A stretch of 64,000 bases of DNA from Alteromonadaceae bacterium 2753L.S.0a.02. Its GTDB lineage: Bacteria > Pseudomonadota > Gammaproteobacteria > Pseudomonadales > Cellvibrionaceae. Location: positions 496,001 to 560,000 of the forward strand of contig VISH01000002.1 in assembly GCA_007827375.1 (NCBI GenBank). Reading direction: 5' to 3'. Made by a program: the position numbers and the translations under genes. The first letter of the stretch is position 1. Each line of letters starts with the position of its first letter. The notes below the pieces were generated by a model. It was not told where the DNA came from and searched no databases. It saw nothing but the letters and a program-made list of their open reading frames with translations. Positions 25,477 through 33,736 of the stretch are shown here, piece by piece.

Positions 25477-25931
25477 GGGCTTATCGGCTTACGCCAGTGT
25501 TGCATTTCGGCTTCCTGTTCCGTCAAATCGCCATCGTGATCACTGTCGGCTGTAGCGATTGCTTGAATCACATAGTTGCGAAATTCTTTATTGTTTACGC
25601 TGCCATCTTTATTGCTGTCCATTTGCGAGAAAATGGCTTTGTCCAGTGTTTCGTTTTTGTCGTAGATGGAGCGAAGGTATTCCTGTTCTGTTAAATCTCT
25701 TGAGTTGTCAACATCGGCGGCTTTGAAATAGCCGTGATAGTGTTCATCCACCTCGCCGGCTTGCACGATGCCCACATGTTCGCAATCGAAGGTGTCAAAC
25801 ATGGGTTGAATCAAATGCAAAGCCAGGCTGCGTGGTTCGGTATTTACGGTGGCTTCGCTTGATTTCGTGCTGCATCCGGCGGTGCTATAAACCAGAAAAA
25901 GTAGAGTAAATGTGTTGATTAACAAGCGCAT
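25473..25931 (-). CDS. EF-hand calcium-binding lipoprotein
   Basis: A 152-residue protein with signal peptide and lipobox (about residues 1-20, STAG-C), read from the ATG at 25931; a GTG 27 bases upstream would spoil the signal. Three EF-hand loops are visible: DVDNSRDLTEQE, DSNKDGSVNNKE and DSDHDGDLTEQE, each with Asp at 1 and 3 and a final Glu. The first hand is less regular. Likely a periplasmic or outer-membrane calcium-responsive protein. The ATGA overlap with the oxygenase gene ties them into one unit. Confidence 0.85.
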   Translation of the reverse strand: MRLLINTFTLLFLVYSTAGCSTKSSEATVNTEPRSLALHLIQPMFDTFDCEHVGIVQAGEVDEHYHGYFKAADVDNSRDLTEQEYLRSIYDKNETLDKAIFSQMDSNKDGSVNNKEFRNYVIQAIATADSDHDGDLTEQEAEMQHWRKPISP

Positions 25932-26170
25932 TGCGGTAGCCCATGGTCTGGAGTCCACCGATATTAGAGGGGAAATATGTCAAAAATGTTTAGCTCGCAT
26001 GACAGGATGCATGGAATTTTCATAGCGGGCTGCTTCGAGGATAATTTTCATTGGGATATTGAGGAGTTCACGCCAATAACGCGACTACCTTAAAAAAGCG
26101 CAAGCAAATGTTTCGAGCGTTTTATGTCTCAGTCAGTCTTGAATTTGTAGCGCGGGAATTGGCTTGATCG

Positions 26171-26527
26171 TTACTCTAAATCAGACCAAACCGCGAGTTC
26201 ATTTCCATTTGGGTCACTGAATTGAAACCGCCGGCCACCGGGAAAAGAAAATATTGGGCGCGTTATTTCTCCACCTGCAGCCTCGACTTTGTGCTGTGTG
26301 GCTTCCAACTCAGCGCTGTAGAGTACCACGAGCACACTACCGCCGCTTGTGGTGGCTATTTTGTCTGAGGTAAAAAAACCGCCATCAATGCCAGCGTTTT
26401 CGATTGCCACATAGTCGGGCCCGTAGTCTACGAATTGCCAACCAAAAGCTTCCCCATAAAATGATTTCGTAGCGCCGATATCTCTGGCGGGCATTTCCAG
26501 GTAATTAATTTTTCCCGTTTGTTTCAT
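26171..26527 (-). CDS. VOC family (glyoxalase-like) protein
   Basis: A 118-residue single-domain vicinal-oxygen-chelate protein. Typical blocks: INYLEMPARDIGATKSFYGEAFGWQF at the start, then GGFFTSDKI, VVLYSAELEATQHKVEAAGGEI, and the closing FQFSDPNGNELAVWSD with the second-half metal-ligand Glu. Close to the group often called 'glyoxalase/bleomycin resistance', though dioxygenase or lyase activity cannot be decided. Stands alone. Confidence 0.88.
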   Translation of the reverse strand: MKQTGKINYLEMPARDIGATKSFYGEAFGWQFVDYGPDYVAIENAGIDGGFFTSDKIATTSGGSVLVVLYSAELEATQHKVEAAGGEITRPIFSFPGGRRFQFSDPNGNELAVWSDLE

Positions 26528-26590
26528 AATAGATTCCCAGCCGCAACATTACTGATAACGCGCGGCAGCTGTTTCAGTCATTTGCCGTTT

Positions 26591-26935
26591 TTACAGTTGG
26601 CCTACCAATAATGGTAAGAACTTCTTGCTCAAATCTGTAAATCTGGCTTGGTTTTCAGATTTCAACCGCTGCAATTGTGCCATCACTATCTCACCGGGGC
26701 GCTCCTCGGCGACTTGTTATCTGCGTCTTCTGTTAGCGAAAGTAACAGTTTGGTGATAGCGCTCAGCTGAGTTCCGTAACTGACCTCCTTAACTGCGCGG
26801 TATTCTCTTTAACCGTCGCCAGCGGTGGCGGGGATGGTCTTAAACCAGCGTCGCGTGAACGCTTCGGTATCCTGCTCTACATTGCCACTTAGACGTCAAA
26901 TTGGGGTGCCCAAAACCATAGCCAGGGCAACTTGG
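26591..26935 (-). pseudogene. Decayed coding remnant, family not recognised
   Basis: On the minus strand one frame reads HQVALAMVLGTPI-stop-RLSGNVEQDTEAFTRRW, then KTIPATAGDG-stop-REYRAVKEV and SYGTQLSAITKLLLSLTED. After a frameshift near 26700 it continues GEIVMAQLQRLKSENQARF and DLSKKFLPLLVGQL to a stop at 26591. The amphipathic, protein-like composition across two stops and one shift suggests a broken gene rather than random sequence. No family was recognised and no intact 5' end was found. Confidence 0.35.
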
Positions 26936-26999
26936 TGAGCCCCTTACAGGGGTGAGAGGCACGAGCATAGCGCGTAATCGGCCCCCAGAGGTGCGTTTG

Positions 27000-27017
27000 C
27001 ATGACAGAATCGTCATG
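27000..27017. promoter_or_regulatory. Inverted repeat upstream of the Xre/RES locus
   Basis: CATGAC and GTCATG face each other across a 6-base spacer, about 85 bases before the antitoxin start. Possible second operator half of an autoregulated promoter. Confidence 0.4.
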
Positions 27018-27045
27018 TTTTGCGGTAATATCCTCTTGCAATGGT

Positions 27046-27063
27046 TTGTGTCAAATGACACAA
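27046..27063. promoter_or_regulatory. Probable operator of the Xre/RES toxin-antitoxin locus
   Basis: Perfect 8-bp inverted repeat (TTGTGTCA, 2-base spacer, TGACACAA), 36 bases before the antitoxin ATG. A weak -10-like GATAAC sits just downstream, so a repressor bound here would cover the promoter. The antitoxin is the expected ligand. Confidence 0.65.
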
Positions 27064-27099
27064 TTTCGATAACAATGTGCAATATGAGGTAAGTTTGCC

Positions 27100-27489
27100 A
27101 TGCGGCCATCTATAGCTTCTAGCGATAGTGCAATCGTTGCCAATGCTCTGTTGGAGGCCTGTTCGCTGTTAGGGGTAACCCAAGACCAGTTGGCACAGGT
27201 ATTGGGCGTGTCCCGCGCAACGGTTGCCCGTATTAAAAAGCGCGCCACCAGCAATCAGGCTGACGATGTCATAGCTCCCAACAGCAAAGCCTTCGAGTTG
27301 GCACTGTTACTGATTCGTGTGTATCGTTCACTCTATTCCATAGTGGGGGGTAATCCCGAGGCCATGCGCCACTGGATGACTACCCCAAACAACCATCTTA
27401 ACCATCAGAAACCCATTGAGCTGATTCAAACTGCCCTGGGGTTGGGCGAGCTTATTTGGTATCTGGATGCCATGCGAGGCAAGAATTAA
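27100..27489 (+). CDS. Xre/MbcA/ParS-type antitoxin
   Basis: A 129-residue antitoxin that should bind DNA through its N-terminal helix-turn-helix (about residues 18-45, LLGVTQDQLAQVLGVSRATVARI) and neutralise the RES toxin with its C-terminal DUF2384-like domain (about 65-129, ending PIELIQTALGLGELIWYLDAMRG). The block LIRVYRSLYSIVGGNPEAMRHWM is typical of the linker region. Ribosome site GAGGT lies 9 bases upstream of the ATG. The toxin gene starts directly at the next base after its stop. Confidence 0.9.
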   Translation: MRPSIASSDSAIVANALLEACSLLGVTQDQLAQVLGVSRATVARIKKRATSNQADDVIAPNSKAFELALLLIRVYRSLYSIVGGNPEAMRHWMTTPNNHLNHQKPIELIQTALGLGELIWYLDAMRGKN

Positions 27490-28254
27490 TTGCAGGATGC
27501 GTCTCAAACTGAACAACCGCAGATCCAACTCGGGCCTTTGGTAGGACTGGCGTGGCGGGTTGTTGAAAATCAAGGTACTGCTGCAACACGTTCCATTACG
27601 CGCAACGCCGATGAACAGCTTCGCCTAGAGCAATTGCTCGAAGGCAGCAAGCCACCACTTCCCGACGGTTGCGAAAAGCTAAGTTATCTTCTCACTGCGC
27701 CGTTTCGTTATCCGCCACTGCGCCATGGCTCCCGTTACGGCACGCGCATGGAGCGCGGTATATTTTATGGCGCCAAGGAGCAGGAAACCGCATTGGCAGA
27801 AACAGCGGTGTATTTGTGGTTGTTTCAGCAGGGGCCGCAAGACCCAGGCCCCTTGGCAGAAATGACCGATTCGCGAACCTTATTTTCGGTACGCCTGCGC
27901 AGCAATTCCGGCTGTGATTTAACGTCGTTAAATTTTGACGGTTTGCAATCGCGAATCACCTGCCCCGGAGACTGGCAGTTTACTCAACAACTGGGAGGCC
28001 AACTGCGCGAGGCTGGCGCTGAATTTTTCTGGTTTCCCTCCGCGCGTTGGTCTGGCGGTACCAATGTTGCAGTACTCAAGCCTGAGGCTTTTGCCAGTGG
28101 TTCGCCAGATACTCAACAGCTCTGGAACTTGCGCTTAACGCGCGAATTATGTTGGTTTGGTCGTGCTGATGCTGGTCGGGATGAAAGCGGTTATTTTGAA
28201 TTCTCCAGAAGCGATTTCGACTCCGCCGGCGTAATGCAACATCCCTGTTTGTAA
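27490..28254 (+). CDS. RES-domain toxin
   Basis: A 254-residue RES protein. The frame starts with TTG immediately after the antitoxin stop, so translation is expected to be coupled. RES features: WRVVENQG start, RYGTRMERGIFYGAKEQETALAETAVYLW (conserved Arg, Tyr/Phe, Gly, and Glu residues), and a C-terminal part with LFWFPSARWSGGTN-like EFFWFPSARWSGGTNVAVLKP. RES toxins such as those of Mycobacterium and Photorhabdus degrade or phosphorolyse NAD+; this is predicted here. Size is larger than the common 150-residue core, with an added C-terminal half seen in the long RES subgroup. Confidence 0.88.
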   Translation: MQDASQTEQPQIQLGPLVGLAWRVVENQGTAATRSITRNADEQLRLEQLLEGSKPPLPDGCEKLSYLLTAPFRYPPLRHGSRYGTRMERGIFYGAKEQETALAETAVYLWLFQQGPQDPGPLAEMTDSRTLFSVRLRSNSGCDLTSLNFDGLQSRITCPGDWQFTQQLGGQLREAGAEFFWFPSARWSGGTNVAVLKPEAFASGSPDTQQLWNLRLTRELCWFGRADAGRDESGYFEFSRSDFDSAGVMQHPCL

Positions 28255-28334
28255 TTCCTGGCTAACGCGCTTCGCGTATTCCGGGGTGTGCTAGAGTTAA
28301 TTGATACACTCTCGCGCCGCCGGTTTTTGTCATC

Positions 28335-30641
28335 ATGAGTAGCAATTCCAATAAAAATTATCGTGCCCTTTATGAACAGGAGCGCGCACTGCGTATAAAG
28401 TTGGAGGAAAAACTCAAAAAAGAGCAGGCGGCCTTAGTCCACTTAAATGAAAATTTGGTGGACATGAACGTGAGTCTCGAAATGAAAGTGGCAGAGCGAA
28501 CCGCAGAGCTGGAAGATGCTCGCGATCAGGCCTTGTTCAGCGCTAAAATAAAAAGCGATTTCTTAGCCAATATCAGTCATGAAATTCGAACCCCACTTAA
28601 CGGGGTGATCGGCCTCCTGGCGGCCATGGCAAACAGCGATGATAATAGCAAGCGCGACGAGCTTATCGACATTGCATTAGAATCCAGCCAGCAGCTACTC
28701 AATATTCTTAACGATGTACTGGAGTTTTCCAAATTTGAATCCCTTGGGGTTACTCTCGAACCTCAAAAAACCAACCTCAGAAAACTTATTAATTACAGCG
28801 CCCATCAATTTTCATTTATTGCGCAAAAGAAACATCTTAACCTTCGTACTGAAATTGATCTCAAGGTTCCAGACAGCGTTTATGCCGATGGGTTTCGCAT
28901 AAAACAAGTGGTAAATAATCTCATCTCAAATGCTATTAAGTTTACCCAGCAGGGCGAAGTGGTGGTTGCTGTAAAGTGTTTGAACGAGGCCGATATTGAG
29001 CTCAGCGTAACCGATACCGGTATAGGTATGGACGCCAGGCAACAAAGCCGGATTTTTAATGCGTTCAACCAGGGAGATTCCTCCATTACCAGACGGTTTG
29101 GAGGTACGGGGTTGGGTTTAACCATTTGTGCGCAAATTGTGAAAGCTATGCAAAGTGAAATAGCAATATCGAGTAGGCCGGGCAAAGGCTCGAAATTCAG
29201 TTTCACCCTCTATTTACCCTGGCGTAGCGACGAAACGTTGCTTACCCGGTATGCAGGAAAACTGCGTGAGAAACAACTCTATATTTTCAGTAGAGATTCT
29301 TCAATTCCATTGTTGATAGAACAACTTCAGCAATTGGGTATAGGGAAGGTGGTATGGGTTCAAAACGAATTTTTGAATTTGGAACCACAGTCCGAACATC
29401 TATCCGCTTACTGTTTGATGGATTGTGATACATACGCACTTACTGATGATGCAGTACAAAATTACATAAATACTTTCGAAGAAGACAAACGTATTCTTTT
29501 GAGTCGTTACCATTCGAGCAAAGAAATGGCGATAGATTCCAGTGCTCAGTTATTTAAACCCTTGCGTTTTCGCGAATTTCTGGAACTGCTCAGCAAGGGA
29601 AAAACGCATTCCCAAAACTCACCCAGAAAAATGCAGGATTTAAGCGATAAAACCCTTCTGGTTGTGGATGACAATGAAATTAATCGCGTGGTTATGGAAG
29701 AATTACTTGCAGCAACAAACTGCAAAATTATAACTGCGGATACCGGACGCGAGGCGGTAAATGTAGTCACACATCACGCGCCAGATCTGATATTTATGGA
29801 CATCCAAATGCCGGAGATGGACGGCTTGAGCGCAACGCGCGAAATTCGCTCGTTGGGAGGTAAGTTTGAACAATTGCCTATTATCGCCATGACTGCTCAC
29901 GCATCGCCAAGCGATGTGCAACGTTGTCGCCAGGTGCAAATGAACGCTCACTTGGTTAAACCCGTGGAACCTCAGGCTTTGTGGGCGGTGCTGCGCAAAT
30001 ATTTCGGGGTTGAGGACCCCGGCGAAGCAGAATTACCGATGAGTCCATTAGAATTGCCTCTCATTGAAGGGTTTGATTTCGACGACGCCTTGAGTCGCAT
30101 ACAAAATAACTTCCCGGTATTACAGCGTTTGTTGAGACAGTTCTGTGCAAATTTCGAAAGTACCGATGTGAGCTTAACAAGCCTTATAAATTCCGGGCAA
30201 TGGCAACAGGCCGCGCAGTTGGTACACAGCTTGAAGGGAACAGCGGCAAACTTGGGCGGTGTACGACTCAAAACAATCGCGGAGCAAATTGAAAACCGTT
30301 TACGCAGTGGTGATCGCGGCGATTTCAGTGCAGAAATCGCTACGCTTAGCAATGCGCTAAGTGTGTTACCAGATATCGTGAAGTGGTTACAGCAAGACTT
30401 TAAGGAAAATTCGCCAGGAAAACCAACGGTGTTAGACGCTCAGGAATTTGACTGCAAGCTTCGGGTATTGGATGCCGCATTGGAAGATGATATTTGTCTG
30501 GCCCAGGATACCTTGCAACTTTTACAAAACTCGGCACCACGAGAGCTGCAATCACTGGTCAAGGAAATCAGTGGAGACTTTTTCGACTACAACCTGGAAG
30601 CTGTGCACTTGTCAATATTAGGGTATTTGGAGCGTGCCTGA
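28335..30641 (+). CDS. Cytoplasmic hybrid sensor histidine kinase with REC and Hpt domains
   Basis: A 768-residue kinase with no transmembrane segment. Residues 1-65 form a coiled coil (KLEEKLKKEQAAL, NENLVDMNVSLEM). HisKA follows with the phosphoacceptor His82 in FLANISHEIRTPLNG, then HATPase_c with NLISNAIKFTQ, DTGIGM and GGTGLGL. A receiver domain (about 435-555) has VVDDNEIN and the acceptor Asp in LIFMDIQMPEMDG, and a C-terminal Hpt has its His in QLVHSLKGTAANLG. The full phosphorelay chain is therefore on one protein. The input is unknown since no PAS or GAF domain is seen. It converges on the chemosensory operon with a 14-base gap, so it may talk to those response regulators. Confidence 0.9.
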   Translation: MSSNSNKNYRALYEQERALRIKLEEKLKKEQAALVHLNENLVDMNVSLEMKVAERTAELEDARDQALFSAKIKSDFLANISHEIRTPLNGVIGLLAAMANSDDNSKRDELIDIALESSQQLLNILNDVLEFSKFESLGVTLEPQKTNLRKLINYSAHQFSFIAQKKHLNLRTEIDLKVPDSVYADGFRIKQVVNNLISNAIKFTQQGEVVVAVKCLNEADIELSVTDTGIGMDARQQSRIFNAFNQGDSSITRRFGGTGLGLTICAQIVKAMQSEIAISSRPGKGSKFSFTLYLPWRSDETLLTRYAGKLREKQLYIFSRDSSIPLLIEQLQQLGIGKVVWVQNEFLNLEPQSEHLSAYCLMDCDTYALTDDAVQNYINTFEEDKRILLSRYHSSKEMAIDSSAQLFKPLRFREFLELLSKGKTHSQNSPRKMQDLSDKTLLVVDDNEINRVVMEELLAATNCKIITADTGREAVNVVTHHAPDLIFMDIQMPEMDGLSATREIRSLGGKFEQLPIIAMTAHASPSDVQRCRQVQMNAHLVKPVEPQALWAVLRKYFGVEDPGEAELPMSPLELPLIEGFDFDDALSRIQNNFPVLQRLLRQFCANFESTDVSLTSLINSGQWQQAAQLVHSLKGTAANLGGVRLKTIAEQIENRLRSGDRGDFSAEIATLSNALSVLPDIVKWLQQDFKENSPGKPTVLDAQEFDCKLRVLDAALEDDICLAQDTLQLLQNSAPRELQSLVKEISGDFFDYNLEAVHLSILGYLERA

Positions 30642-30655
30642 GGGCATGTTTTACA

Positions 30656-31213
30656 CTATGCCCGGCCGGTTAGGTTATCGATATTTTTAGTGGCGGGCAT
30701 GGCTGTAAATTTTACCCAAACACAACCGGTTGTCACATCAAATATTAATTTGCGATAACCGAATTCGCCGACGTGGGCAACCAGAACAGGCACATTCTCT
30801 TGTAATAAATAACTCAATGCCGCAGCGGAATTGCGTTCACCAATAGAAGGGCTAAGGGCGACGCCGTTTGTGCTTACTGAAACCGTTTTGCCACCTTGAA
30901 TATTTCCACCGCCAAAAATTTTAGCCTGGTACTCGTGCATAGAGGTACCGCATTTTATTACGGCATGTTTGAAGAGCTTTATGCTGTCGTCGCCGTAGCG
31001 TCCATTAAGTGCGGTTTCGTTAGGCTTGGGATTTCTGGGGAGCGCAAAATGGCAGAGTCCACCAATTTTACGTTCAGGATGCCAGAGGCTAATAGCCACG
31101 CAGGACCCTAATAGGGTGTGTATCTGTGTTGCAGCAGCGGTAGTAAAGTGGAACTCGCCCGGCTGTAAATAAATACTGTGCTCAGTGTGTTGCACGTAAC
31201 ACCTGACAGGCAC
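30656..31213 (-). CDS. cheD: CheD chemoreceptor glutamine deamidase
   Basis: A 185-residue enzyme that deamidates Gln residues of chemoreceptors to Glu. The catalytic Cys lies in HTLLGSCVAISL, the catalytic His in GGLCHFALP, and the FGGGN and IGERNS blocks are conserved. It starts with a GTG and overlaps the end of cheB by 32 bases; a GTG at 31195 would reduce the overlap to 14 bases and cannot be excluded. Last gene of the chemosensory operon. Confidence 0.92.
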   Translation of the reverse strand: MPVRCYVQHTEHSIYLQPGEFHFTTAAATQIHTLLGSCVAISLWHPERKIGGLCHFALPRNPKPNETALNGRYGDDSIKLFKHAVIKCGTSMHEYQAKIFGGGNIQGGKTVSVSTNGVALSPSIGERNSAAALSYLLQENVPVLVAHVGEFGYRKLIFDVTTGCVWVKFTAMPATKNIDNLTGRA

Positions 31214-32252
31214 TTAGCAATGCAGGCGCAATTTTCTGCAAGGGCAATTCCCGTTGGGTTCCTCCCCTTAACACGGCTTCTCTGGGCATGCCATAAACCA
31301 CGCTGCTTGCCTCGTCTTGAGCGCAGGTCCAGGCACCGGCTTCGGCGAGTTCACGCAAACCATCCGCGCCGTCATCTCCCATTCCGGTTAATATGGCTGC
31401 CAAGGCATTTTTACCTGCGTAGCGTGCTGCAGAGCGAAACAAAACGTTAACCGAAGGGCGGTGTCGACACACCAGGGGGCCATCTTTAATTTCCACAAAA
31501 TAACGAGCACCGCTACGTTTTAACAGGGTGTGCTTATTTCCTGGAGCAATCAACACTTGCCCTTGAATGACACTGTCTCCGTTTTGAGCTTCGCGAACAT
31601 CCATTTCGCACAAACTGTGTAGGCGGCGCGCGAATGAGCGGGTAAATCCCTCGGGCATATGTTGCACGATAACGATTCCCGGTGCCACGCGGGGCATCGC
31701 TTCCAGAAGAATGCGTATCGCTTCGGTGCCGCCAGTGGAAGCGCCAATAACAATCACCTTCTCGGTCGTTTCTGCCATCGCCTTGGTGTGCTTGGGGAGT
31801 ATAACGTCGGCGCTGAGTTTCTGAGGCGTTTGCTTACGTATTGGAATTTTTTTCAAGTTGGCTTGCGCCGCGCCTTTGATTGCGTCGCAAATAATAATAC
31901 GTGAGTCTTCTAGAAAACGCCGTGTGCCCATGGCAGGCTTTTGAATGATATCGACCGCCCCAGCTTCCAGTGCCCGTGCCAGGGTTTCACTGCCATCGGC
32001 CACAAGAGATGAGCAGATAACGACGGGAATAGGATGTTGGCTCATTATTTTGTTTAGAAAAGTAATGCCATCCATGCGCGGCATTTCGACGTCCAAGGTG
32101 ATTACATCGGGCACCACGTTGCGCATTTTATCAGCGGCTTGAAAAGGATCTTGAGCGGTACCTATGACTTCGATCTCGGGGTCGCTGGAAAGTATTTCCT
32201 TGAGCGCTTGTCGCACAATAGCCGAATCATCAACCACCAATACCTTAATCAT
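31182..32252 (-). CDS. cheB: CheB methylesterase/deamidase response regulator
   Basis: A 356-residue protein with receiver domain (about 1-120; VVDDSAIVRQAL and acceptor Asp in VITLDVEMPRMDG) and a methylesterase domain (about 160-350). The catalytic triad is visible in GASTGGTEAI (Ser), VQHMPEGFT (His) and LTGMGDDGADG (Asp). It removes methyl groups from chemoreceptors when phosphorylated by CheA. Its ATG overlaps the cheR stop (ATGA). Confidence 0.95.
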   Translation of the reverse strand: MIKVLVVDDSAIVRQALKEILSSDPEIEVIGTAQDPFQAADKMRNVVPDVITLDVEMPRMDGITFLNKIMSQHPIPVVICSSLVADGSETLARALEAGAVDIIQKPAMGTRRFLEDSRIIICDAIKGAAQANLKKIPIRKQTPQKLSADVILPKHTKAMAETTEKVIVIGASTGGTEAIRILLEAMPRVAPGIVIVQHMPEGFTRSFARRLHSLCEMDVREAQNGDSVIQGQVLIAPGNKHTLLKRSGARYFVEIKDGPLVCRHRPSVNVLFRSAARYAGKNALAAILTGMGDDGADGLRELAEAGAWTCAQDEASSVVYGMPREAVLRGGTQRELPLQKIAPALLSACQVLRATH

Positions 32253-33130
32253 TTTGTGATCTCATTGGTGTTGATTTTTTGATAGATTGTCGGTTGCAAT
32301 TGTCGATAATTTTGTGTGTTTCCAACTAAGGTTTCACTGTGTCCAACAATCAATAGGCCGTGGGGTTTTAAACAAGTATTGAAGCGTCGGATTATTTCCA
32401 TGCGATGCGCTGAGTCGAAATAGATCATAACATTGCGACAAAAAATAATATCGAAACTCTCTCGTACTGGAAAACAAGTACCCAAAAGGTTTAGTGCTTC
32501 AAAGCGAATGCAATTTTTTAATTGCTGCGACATAGCAACAAGGCTTCTGGATACATCTTTGCTTTTAAACAGATAGCGTTTACGTAAGGTGTCGTTCACA
32601 GGTGCTATGCGCTCCATCGGGTAAATGCCCTCGCGGGCTTTTTGCAGACAGCTCACCGAAATATCGCTTGCGAATATTCGAAAGTGGAAGTGGCTATGGG
32701 CACGTTTTAGCTCAAGGAGTTCCATCGCCAGCGTGTAAGCTTCTTCGCCGCTGGAGCAGCCAGCGCTCCAAACACTGTACGGTGCAGTGGAATAGCGATA
32801 GGGCGCCTTGTGCAGCTGCTCCTGAATATGCTTGCGCATAAATATAAAATGGTTGGGCTCGCGGTAAAAATCGGTTTTATTGGTTGTTAAGGCATCGAGC
32901 AGGTGTACTTGCTCCGCACTGCCTTGTTGATCGCTGAATACGTGTTTTACATACTCGCCCAAGCTGCTAAAACCGAGTAGGCGCTGTCGCTTTCGCAGAC
33001 GGGATTCAATAAGAGATTGTTTACTCTCGGGTAATTGGATGCCGGCGCGCCCAGTCACAAAATCCACCACACGTTTACGATCTTTTATGCTTAAAGAATC
33101 AGCCGCAACAACTGTGGCTTCGTTTTTCAT
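32249..33130 (-). CDS. cheR: CheR chemoreceptor methyltransferase
   Basis: A 293-residue SAM-dependent methyltransferase of chemoreceptor glutamates. N-terminal helical domain (FVTGRAGIQLPESKQSLIESRLRKR) precedes the SAM domain with VWSAGCSSGEEAYTLAM (SAM-binding), RIFASDISVSCLQKA, and FDIIFCRNVMIYFD. C-terminal LLIVGHSETL is conserved. Normal length. Gap to cheW of 10 bases and ATGA overlap with cheB. Confidence 0.95.
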   Translation of the reverse strand: MKNEATVVAADSLSIKDRKRVVDFVTGRAGIQLPESKQSLIESRLRKRQRLLGFSSLGEYVKHVFSDQQGSAEQVHLLDALTTNKTDFYREPNHFIFMRKHIQEQLHKAPYRYSTAPYSVWSAGCSSGEEAYTLAMELLELKRAHSHFHFRIFASDISVSCLQKAREGIYPMERIAPVNDTLRKRYLFKSKDVSRSLVAMSQQLKNCIRFEALNLLGTCFPVRESFDIIFCRNVMIYFDSAHRMEIIRRFNTCLKPHGLLIVGHSETLVGNTQNYRQLQPTIYQKINTNEITK

Positions 33131-33140
33131 TGTTGCTGGC

Positions 33141-33713
33141 TTATTCCGTGGCGCTTTCGCCAGTCTCTTCTGATGAAGGTAAAGCGTCGAACACGCCCTC
33201 TATTTCGTCGGGTGAGAAAACGCGAGCTAAATTGAGTATGATGATAAAGTCGTCGCCATTTTTACCCATGCCACTGATATAGCGCGTATCTATGCTACTT
33301 CCGATTCTTGGTGGTGGGGTGATGTCTATGATATTGAGCTCCAATACTTCTTTAACCGCGTCCGCAAGTAGGCCGAGCGCGGTTTTTTCGCCCTCCACGA
33401 TTACATCAACGATGACAATGCAGGTATTAACGGTGACCTCACTCACCTGCATTTCAAACTGGCGTCGTAAATCCACGACGGGTACTACCTGACCTCGTAG
33501 ATTGATCACACCCAGCATAAAATCCGGCGTGCGCGGCACTGGCGTCACTTTGCGGTATTCCAGAACCTCTTGAATTTGTGAAATATCTGTGCCGTATATT
33601 TCGTTGTCGAGCAAGAAGGTGAGTAACTGCAGGTTATTGTGTTTTTTTTTCGCAGGTTTCTGTGTTTCCTGTTCGCTTGTCGCGTTTTTGTCAATTTGCT
33701 GTGACTGCGCCAT
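33141..33713 (-). CDS. cheW: CheW coupling protein
   Basis: A 190-residue adaptor joining chemoreceptors to CheA. The ATG at 33713 (GGAG upstream) is preferred over an in-frame TTG 27 bases earlier. After a charged Gln/Lys-rich tail, the CheW domain (about 30-170) shows FLLDNEIYGTDISQIQEVLEYRKVTPVPRTPDFMLGVINLRGQVVPVVDLRR and FGLLADAV-like ALGLLADAVKEVLEL. No receiver domain, so plain CheW rather than CheV. Confidence 0.93.
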   Translation of the reverse strand: MAQSQQIDKNATSEQETQKPAKKKHNNLQLLTFLLDNEIYGTDISQIQEVLEYRKVTPVPRTPDFMLGVINLRGQVVPVVDLRRQFEMQVSEVTVNTCIVIVDVIVEGEKTALGLLADAVKEVLELNIIDITPPPRIGSSIDTRYISGMGKNGDDFIIILNLARVFSPDEIEGVFDALPSSEETGESATE

Positions 33714-33736
33714 ATCTAAAAACTCCAAACCTGTTG

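Noticed and set aside
26840..27109. Minus-strand 89-codon open frame overlapping the Xre/RES promoter
   Set aside because: Overlaps the operator and antitoxin start, and has no ribosome site or recognisable motif; another frame in this stretch looks more protein-like as a remnant.
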